Shown here piece after piece: positions 59,004 to 64,000 of a stretch of 64,000 nt of DNA. The position numbers and the translations under genes are program-made. How positions within the stretch are numbered: position 1 is the stretch's first letter; every line of letters starts with the position of its first letter. Source of the DNA: Pseudoxanthomonas sp. 3HH-4 (GTDB lineage Bacteria; Pseudomonadota; Gammaproteobacteria; Xanthomonadales; Xanthomonadaceae); assembly GCF_006716465.1 (NCBI RefSeq), contig NZ_VFPB01000002.1:124001-188000 (forward strand), given 5' to 3'. Under the pieces are notes generated by a model that saw only the letters and a list, made by a program, of their open reading frames with translations, did no database searches and was not told where the DNA came from.

Positions 59004-60476
59004 TCAGGGATTCGCCAAGCGCCGTACGTGGGGAAACAGATCCGCGGGCAGCAGGCCGCGTTCGCCATCCCACGCCGCTGCATCACCCGCCAGTGCATGC
59101 AGCAACGCACCGGCACTCGCCGCATCGAACGCGGACAGGCCCTGCGCACGCAATGCCGCGATGATGCCCGTGAGCACATCGCCCATCCCGCCCACCGCCA
59201 TGCCGGGATTGCCTGCATCGATCACACGCGGTACCTGGTCGGGCGCGGCAACGATGGTGCCTGCGCCCTTCAGCACCACGACGGATGCATGGCGTTGCGC
59301 GATGGCCGCCGCAGCACCGAATCGATCCCGCTGCACGTCCGCCGTCGTGCAACCGAGCAATCTCGCGGCTTCGCCCGGATGCGGCGTCAGGATTGCGTCT
59401 TCCAGTGATTGCGGCATGTCGGCCAGCAGATTGAGTGCGTCCGCATCGAGTACCAGGGGTTTCGCACTGCGCACGGCCTTCTGGAACAGCGCGCGCCCCC
59501 AATCGTGCTGCCCAAGTCCAGGCCCGATGGCGACAACATCCGAGCGCACCAGCAGCGGCACCAGGTCGCTCGTCGACTCTGCCGCCCGCACCATCGCCTC
59601 CGGTCTGCGCGACAGCAATGCCGCGACATGCAACGCGCGTGTCGCCACGCTCACCAGACCAGCGCCTGCACGCAGCGCGGCTTCCGCGCACAAGGCGACC
59701 GCGCCGCCGCTGCCTTCATCTCCGCCGATGCATAGCACGTGGCCGGACTCTCCCTTGTGCGTATTGCGACGGCGTGGCAGCAACCAGCGTGCCAGCGCTT
59801 CCTGCTGCAACAGCGACGATTGCGCCTGCACGCCACCGTGCGTGTCAGGAGGCAGGCCAAGATCGTCCAGCGCTAGCGCGCCCGTGTACTCCAGCGCATC
59901 CCCTGTATGCAGGCCCGCATGTCGCGCGATGAACTGCAAGGTACGCGTCGCCACCACCGCGACGCCGGGAGCGCTGCCTCGGTCGGCGTCCACACCACTG
60001 GGCACGTCCAGCGCGAACACCGGCGCCGCCTGCATGTTGATCGCTTCGATCACGGACTGCAAGTCTGCATCCGGTGCGCGCGAAAGTCCGATGCCGAACA
60101 GCGCATCGATCACGATGTCGCCCTTCGGCAAATCGCCATCGAACAGCGTTACGTGCCCGCCGGCCGCCACGTAGTCGGTGCAGGCACGCTGGGCGACGGC
60201 ATTGCCCGGCACATGTGCGGGAAGGTGCACCACTTCGACGCGCCGGCCCGCGCGATGTGCGTGCCGTGCAAACACGTAGCCATCGCCGCCGTTGCTGCCC
60301 GGGCCGCACACCACGACGATGCGCTGGGCCTCCGGCCAGTGCAGCAACAGGTGCTGCCAGGCCGCCTGCCCGGCGCGCTGCATCAGCACGTAGGGATCCT
60401 CCCCCAGCGCACGCGTGGCGCGCTCGTCCAATGCCCGCGCGGCGAACGTGGAATAGAGGGGCAAGGTGCCGGACAT
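59004..60476 (-). CDS. nnr: bifunctional NAD(P)H-hydrate repair enzyme
   Basis: Nnr repairs damaged NAD(P)HX. An N-terminal YjeF_N epimerase domain (about residues 1-215, GPGSNGGDGYVFARH and DALFGIGLSR) is fused to a C-terminal ADP-dependent dehydratase (about 230-490). The latter carries GLGQHDWGRALF, DADALNLLA, LTPHPGEAARLLG and GNPGMAVGGMGDVLTG. The 490-residue length is that of the standard fusion. It is divergent from queG across a 67-base gap. Confidence 0.97.
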   Translation of the reverse strand: MSGTLPLYSTFAARALDERATRALGEDPYVLMQRAGQAAWQHLLLHWPEAQRIVVVCGPGSNGGDGYVFARHAHRAGRRVEVVHLPAHVPGNAVAQRACTDYVAAGGHVTLFDGDLPKGDIVIDALFGIGLSRAPDADLQSVIEAINMQAAPVFALDVPSGVDADRGSAPGVAVVATRTLQFIARHAGLHTGDALEYTGALALDDLGLPPDTHGGVQAQSSLLQQEALARWLLPRRRNTHKGESGHVLCIGGDEGSGGAVALCAEAALRAGAGLVSVATRALHVAALLSRRPEAMVRAAESTSDLVPLLVRSDVVAIGPGLGQHDWGRALFQKAVRSAKPLVLDADALNLLADMPQSLEDAILTPHPGEAARLLGCTTADVQRDRFGAAAAIAQRHASVVVLKGAGTIVAAPDQVPRVIDAGNPGMAVGGMGDVLTGIIAALRAQGLSAFDAASAGALLHALAGDAAAWDGERGLLPADLFPHVRRLANP

Positions 60477-60531
60477 GGCCGGATTCTAGGACTGGCCGGG
60501 GTTGCGGGGAAGTGAATACGGCCCAGCCACC

Positions 60532-60537
60532 TATAAT
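60532..60537 (+). promoter_or_regulatory. -10 element for queG giving a leaderless start
   Basis: A perfect TATAAT ends six bases before the queG ATG, so transcription would start at or within one base of the start codon. No Shine-Dalgarno sequence is present upstream of the ATG. Confidence 0.6.
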
Positions 60538-60543
60538 TCCCGC

Positions 60544-61623
60544 ATGTTCCCGCCCGGCCCGACGACATCCGCACCAGACCCGCACACGCTGGCGCTCCGT
60601 GTACGTGCACTTGCGCGCGAATTCGGCTTCCAGCGCTGCGGCATCGCCGGCATCGAACTCGGCGACGACGAACAACACCTGCGCGACTGGCTGGCGCAGG
60701 GCCTGTATGGCTCGATGGCGTGGATGGCGCACCACGGCGACAAGCGCGCACGGCCACAGGAACTGATTCCCGGGACGTTGCGCGTCATTTCCGTGGGACT
60801 CGACTATGGCCGGAACGACAGCGACGACGCCTGGGACACGCTGCAGGATGGCACGCGCGCCTATGTCGCGCGTTATGCGCTGGGCCGCGATTACCACAAG
60901 CTGATGCGCAACCGCCTGCAGAAGCTGGCCGAACGCCTGCAGCAGGAAGTCGGCGCGTTCGGCCATCGGGTGTTCGTGGATTCGGCACCGGTGCTGGAGC
61001 GCGCATTGGCGCGCAATGCGGGCCTGGGCTGGATCGGCAAGCACACCTGCCTGATCGACAGGGACGGCGGCTCGTGGTTCTTTCTGGGCGAAATCTACGT
61101 CGACCTGGCGTTGCCGGTCGACGCGCCCGCGTCCGCGCACTGTGGCACCTGCACGCGCTGCATCGACGTGTGCCCCACACAGGCGATCACCGCGCCGTAC
61201 CGGCTCGATGCGCGCCGCTGCATTTCCTACCTCACCATCGAGCACGACGGCGCGATTCCGGAAGACCTGCGGCCTGCCATCGGCAACCGCATCTTCGGCT
61301 GCGACGACTGCCAGCTGGTGTGTCCGTGGAACAAGTTCGCCAAGCGTACCGACGAACCCGACTTCCGCGCACGCAACGATCTGGACGTGGCCACGCTCCC
61401 CCAGCTCTTCGCGTGGGATGGCGATGAATTCCTGCGCCGCACGGAGGGCTCGGCGATCCGGCGCAGCGGGCATGAGCGCTGGCTGCGCAACATCGCGGTG
61501 GCACTGGGCAATGCGCCGGCGACGCCCGACGTACTCGCCGCGTTGGAAAGCCGGCGTGAGGACCCGTCCCCGCTCGTGCGTGAACACGTGGCATGGGCCC
61601 TGCACAGGCACCGCTCCCTGTAG
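60544..61623 (+). CDS. queG: epoxyqueuosine reductase QueG
   Basis: QueG reduces epoxyqueuosine in tRNA to queuosine using cobalamin and two [4Fe-4S] clusters. The 359-residue protein has the cluster motifs CGTCTRCIDVCP and CDDCQLVCPWN, and DSAPVLERALARNAGLGWIGKHT in the centre. The C-terminal HEAT-like part contains the RRSGHERWLRNIAVALGN stretch. Its last leucine and the TAG stop fall in the start of the REP-like element at 61618, so the extreme C-terminus is repeat-derived. Confidence 0.97.
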   Translation: MFPPGPTTSAPDPHTLALRVRALAREFGFQRCGIAGIELGDDEQHLRDWLAQGLYGSMAWMAHHGDKRARPQELIPGTLRVISVGLDYGRNDSDDAWDTLQDGTRAYVARYALGRDYHKLMRNRLQKLAERLQQEVGAFGHRVFVDSAPVLERALARNAGLGWIGKHTCLIDRDGGSWFFLGEIYVDLALPVDAPASAHCGTCTRCIDVCPTQAITAPYRLDARRCISYLTIEHDGAIPEDLRPAIGNRIFGCDDCQLVCPWNKFAKRTDEPDFRARNDLDVATLPQLFAWDGDEFLRRTEGSAIRRSGHERWLRNIAVALGNAPATPDVLAALESRREDPSPLVREHVAWALHRHRSL

Positions 61624-61786
61624 GAGCGACACGAGCCGCGACCGCACGGGTGAAGCGAACGCGGGGCATGCATCATGCGAACGGACACGGAAGCTCGTTC
61701 GTGCGGGGCCGCATCCTCTGCGATCCGTGTGATCCGTCGTCGATGGCGCTTCATTCGTGCGGCCGCGACTCACGTCGCTCCTACAG
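61618..61786. repeat. 169-base inverted REP-like element
   Basis: Two arms of about 40 bases face each other: the left starts CTGTAGGAGCGACACGAGCC, and the right, read in reverse complement, starts CTGTAGGAGCGACGTGAGTC. They differ at only a few positions, mostly transitions. Each arm contains a small GCGAC...GTCGC-type palindrome. The layout is a head-to-head REP pair with a middle of about 85 bases, of the kind known as BIMEs elsewhere. It overlaps the queG stop codon and ends 27 bases before the pgi stop. Confidence 0.85.
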
Positions 61787-61812
61787 AATGGACGCGGCGA
61801 TGTGCAGCGCCT

Positions 61813-63324
61813 TCAGCCGCGCGCAGCGATCTCGGCCAGCAGCGCCCGGGTCATCGGATCCTTCACCTCGGTTTCGCCCTTGAGCGCCGGCAGCAAACCG
61901 TTGGCCAGTTGTTTGCCGAGTTCCACGCCGAACTGGTCGAAGGCATTGATGCCCCACAACACCGACTGCGCGTACACGCTGTGCTCGTACATGGCGATCA
62001 ATGCGCCCAGCGACTGGGGCGTCAGCGCATCCAGCAGGATCAGCGTACTCGGACGGCCACCGGCATAGCTGCGGTGCGGATCATCGCTGTGCTGGCCATT
62101 GGCGAGCGCCTCGCTCTGCGCCAGCAGGTTGGACAGCAGCGCGCGGTGGTTCTCCGCGTAAGGCGCGTCGCTGTTGACCGTGCCGACGAAATCCAGCGGC
62201 ACGATGCCCGTGCCCTGGTGCAAGGCCTGGAAGAAGCTGTGCTGCACGTCCGTGCCTGCGCCACCCCACCACACGGGCACCGTATCGACGCCTACCGGGC
62301 TGCCGTCCAGCTTGACCGACTTGCCCAGGCTTTCCATCACCAGCTGCTGCAGGTAGGCCGGCAGCAGCGCCAGGCGTTGGTCGTAGGTCATCACGCCCTG
62401 CGCCGCATGGCCGAGGACGTTCCTGTTCCACACGGCCGTCAACGCATGGCGCACCGCGATGTTGTCGGCCAGCGGGGTGCCGATGACGTGTGCATCGAAC
62501 GATGACGCGCCTTCAAGCAGTTGCTCGAAACGAGGGAAACCGATCGCCAGCGCGATCGGCAGACCGACCGCCGACCACAGCGAATAGCGCCCGCCGACCC
62601 AGTCCCACATCGGCAGCACGCGTTCGGCAGCGATGTCGAATGCCGCCGCCGCACGCTCGGGATTCGCGCTGACGGCGTAGAGCCGTTCGCTGCCGCCCAG
62701 CCAGTCGCGCAGGATGGTGCCGTTGAGCAGCGTTTCCTGCGTACCGAATGTCTTGGAAATCAGCACCGCCGCGGTGCGTGCCGGGTCCAGCGGAGCCAGC
62801 GTACGCTGCGCGGCTGCCCCGTCCACATTGGACAGGAAGTGCACGCGGAAACGGCCCGGCAATGGGTCACGCAGGGCATCGGCTACCAGACGCGGCCCCA
62901 GATCGGAACCGCCTATGCCGACGCTGACGATGTCGGTCACGTCGCTGCCTTCCAGCTGCGAGATCAGCGCCGCCATGCGCTGCCGGACATCCACTGCCGA
63001 CGCATGCGCCTCGCGTGCGACGACCGCATCGGTGTGCTGCCCGCGCAAGGCGGTATGCAGTGCCGCGCGGCCTTCGGTGACATTGACCTTCTCACCGTCG
63101 AACAGGCGCCGGAACGCACCGACCAGGTCGGCGGCACGCGCCTGCTCGAGCAGCGCCTGCCATGCCGGCGCATCATAGGACTGGCGCGCGAAGTTGAAGT
63201 ACAGCGGCCCATTGCGCACGGCGTGCTGTGCAACGCGATCGGGCTCGCGCGCCAGCAACTCACCCAGTGGGCCCCCACGCAGGCGCGTGGCGTGGGACTG
63301 CAGCGCATCGAAACCGGTGGTCAT
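61813..63324 (-). CDS. pgi: glucose-6-phosphate isomerase
   Basis: Pgi interconverts glucose 6-phosphate and fructose 6-phosphate. The 503-residue protein has [19 protein letters not shown] near 140-160, [28 protein letters not shown], and the active-site His/Lys region late in the chain. It is shorter than the roughly 549-residue E. coli enzyme, as is usual for xanthomonads. It begins one base after panD ends, so panC-panD-pgi are probably co-transcribed. Confidence 0.96.
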   Translation of the reverse strand: MTTGFDALQSHATRLRGGPLGELLAREPDRVAQHAVRNGPLYFNFARQSYDAPAWQALLEQARAADLVGAFRRLFDGEKVNVTEGRAALHTALRGQHTDAVVAREAHASAVDVRQRMAALISQLEGSDVTDIVSVGIGGSDLGPRLVADALRDPLPGRFRVHFLSNVDGAAAQRTLAPLDPARTAAVLISKTFGTQETLLNGTILRDWLGGSERLYAVSANPERAAAAFDIAAERVLPMWDWVGGRYSLWSAVGLPIALAIGFPRFEQLLEGASSFDAHVIGTPLADNIAVRHALTAVWNRNVLGHAAQGVMTYDQRLALLPAYLQQLVMESLGKSVKLDGSPVGVDTVPVWWGGAGTDVQHSFFQALHQGTGIVPLDFVGTVNSDAPYAENHRALLSNLLAQSEALANGQHSDDPHRSYAGGRPSTLILLDALTPQSLGALIAMYEHSVYAQSVLWGINAFDQFGVELGKQLANGLLPALKGETEVKDPMTRALLAEIAARG

Positions 63325-63325
63325 G

Positions 63326-63706
63326 TCAGGCAGCCTGCTTGGGGATGCTGCGGTTGGTGTGGGTGATGCGGTTCTGGCCGTCCACGTAGACGAGCGCGGG
63401 CTGGAACCGGTCGGCTTCCTCTTCGCTCATCGAGGCGAACGCGGCGATGATCACCAGGTCTCCCACCTGCACGTGGCGCGCGGCGCCGCCATTGAGCGAG
63501 ATGATGCCGCTGCCCTCGTCGGCGCGGATCGCGTACGTCGAGAAGCGGGCGCCGTTGGTCACGTCCCAGATATGCACCTGCTCGAATTCCCGGATGCCGG
63601 TCGCGTCCAGCAGCAGACCATCGATGGCGATGGAGCCTTCGTAGTTCAGCTCGGAATGGGTGACGGTGGCGCGGTGGATCTTGGTCTTGAGCAGGCTGAG
63701 GTGCAT
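63326..63706 (-). CDS. panD: aspartate 1-decarboxylase proenzyme
   Basis: PanD makes beta-alanine for pantothenate and coenzyme A. The 126-residue proenzyme self-cleaves between G24 and S25 (NYEGSIAID) to form the pyruvoyl group; K9 and Y58-region residues of the active site are in place, and [17 protein letters not shown] sequence follows. It lies 102 bases downstream of panC on the same strand. Confidence 0.97.
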   Translation of the reverse strand: MHLSLLKTKIHRATVTHSELNYEGSIAIDGLLLDATGIREFEQVHIWDVTNGARFSTYAIRADEGSGIISLNGGAARHVQVGDLVIIAAFASMSEEEADRFQPALVYVDGQNRITHTNRSIPKQAA

Positions 63707-63808
63707 GTCGGCGGCAAGGGGGACGGGAACGCGAAGTTTAGCCGCTCGTGCGCGCCATGGCGTGCATACCCGTGCAACACCGCGTACGGCGCCGGACCGC
63801 CTGCGCCG

Positions 63809-64000
63809 TCAGAACTCCAGATTGTCGATCAGGCGCGTACGCCCCAGCTTCGCTGCGATCAGCGCGACCTTCGCGCCCTGTTCGCCATCCTGCGGCTCGC
63901 TCAGGTCGTGACGGCGGACCACCGTGTAGTCGACCGCATAGCCCACGCCGGCAAGGTGCCGCGCGGCGTCGGCCTCGACCTGCGCACGTGAATGCCCGGC
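63809..64000 (-). CDS. panC: pantothenate synthetase (partial, C-terminal end)
   Basis: The last 63 codons of an open frame on the minus strand end in [13 protein letters not shown], the standard C-terminus of PanC, which joins pantoate and beta-alanine with ATP. The start lies beyond the right edge. The preceding part ([23 protein letters not shown]) also fits the C-terminal domain of PanC. With panD next, the identification is firm despite truncation by the window. Confidence 0.9.
   Translation of the reverse strand, partial: AGHSRAQVEADAARHLAGVGYAVDYTVVRRHDLSEPQDGEQGAKVALIAAKLGRTRLIDNLEF

Overview
The window is gene-dense, high-GC gammaproteobacterial chromosome. Most neighbouring genes overlap by ATGA/GTGA or lie a few bases apart. 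Gene content and order point to the Xanthomonadaceae (Pseudoxanthomonas, Xanthomonas, Stenotrophomonas or Lysobacter type). The indicators are nuoA-J downstream of secG and tRNA-Leu(GAG), the asd-fimV-truA-trpF order, trpBA beside a divergent LysR gene, glmM next to accD, a GumN-type TraB protein, and a large TonB receptor with an S9 peptidase. This placement is inference from synteny. There is no rRNA, no CRISPR array, and no recognisable transposase, integrase or prophage gene.

Layout. 1-8.9 kb: NADH dehydrogenase I operon nuoA-B-C-D-E-F-G-H-I-J' on the minus strand, with nuoJ cut by the window edge, preceded by a leader, a promoter candidate and the tRNA-Leu terminator. 9.2-10.6 kb: tRNA-Leu(GAG), secG, tpiA. 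10.7-12.6 kb: a short-chain dehydrogenase and a 2-oxoglutarate/Fe(II) oxygenase, convergent, with repeat elements between them. 12.7-14.9 kb: glmM-accD. 15-18.6 kb: trpA, trpB, a divergent LysR regulator, trpF. 18.8-25.7 kb: truA, fimV, asd, a 2-hydroxyacid dehydrogenase, aroC, prmB. 25.8-27.3 kb: a SCO copper chaperone and psd. 27.3-28 kb: a small eight-cysteine secreted protein followed by a membrane glutaredoxin-like protein. 28.3-34.6 kb: mltD, a HerA-like ATPase, an NlpE-like protein, greB, a DUF3025 protein, rimO.

34.8-40.6 kb: an eight-gene plus-strand operon centred on 5-oxoproline (pyroglutamate). It runs dienelactone hydrolase, HIT protein, pxpB, pxpC, pxpA, DUF969/DUF979 membrane pair, pcp. 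Pcp releases pyroglutamate from peptides, PxpABC hydrolyses it with ATP to glutamate, and the DUF pair is the likely transporter. 40.6-42.7 kb: RDD protein, dcd, mrp/apbC. 42.7-50.4 kb: a block of visibly less GC-biased sequence with a TPR-sulfotransferase, a TonB-dependent receptor, a secreted S9 peptidase and a DUF2147 protein, lying between mrp and metG. 50.5-53 kb: metG and a soluble RnfB-like ferredoxin. 53-61.6 kb: GumN/TraB protein, DUF1684 lipoprotein, mutL, amidase, tsaE, nnr and divergent queG, a close match to the E. coli queG/nnr-tsaE-amiB-mutL locus. 61.6-64 kb: a large inverted REP-like element, then pgi, panD and the C-terminal end of panC.

Most of the window is core housekeeping: respiration, amino-acid and cofactor synthesis, cell wall, tRNA modification. 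The parts most worth a second look are the small cysteine-rich protein with its glutaredoxin partner, the sulfotransferase/TonB-receptor/peptidase block, the pyroglutamate operon with its DUF969/979 pair, the two large palindromic elements that supply 3' ends of genes, and apparent leaderless promoters at queG and the trp LysR gene. I see no clear evidence for a wholly new biological system; the candidates are graded in the findings.
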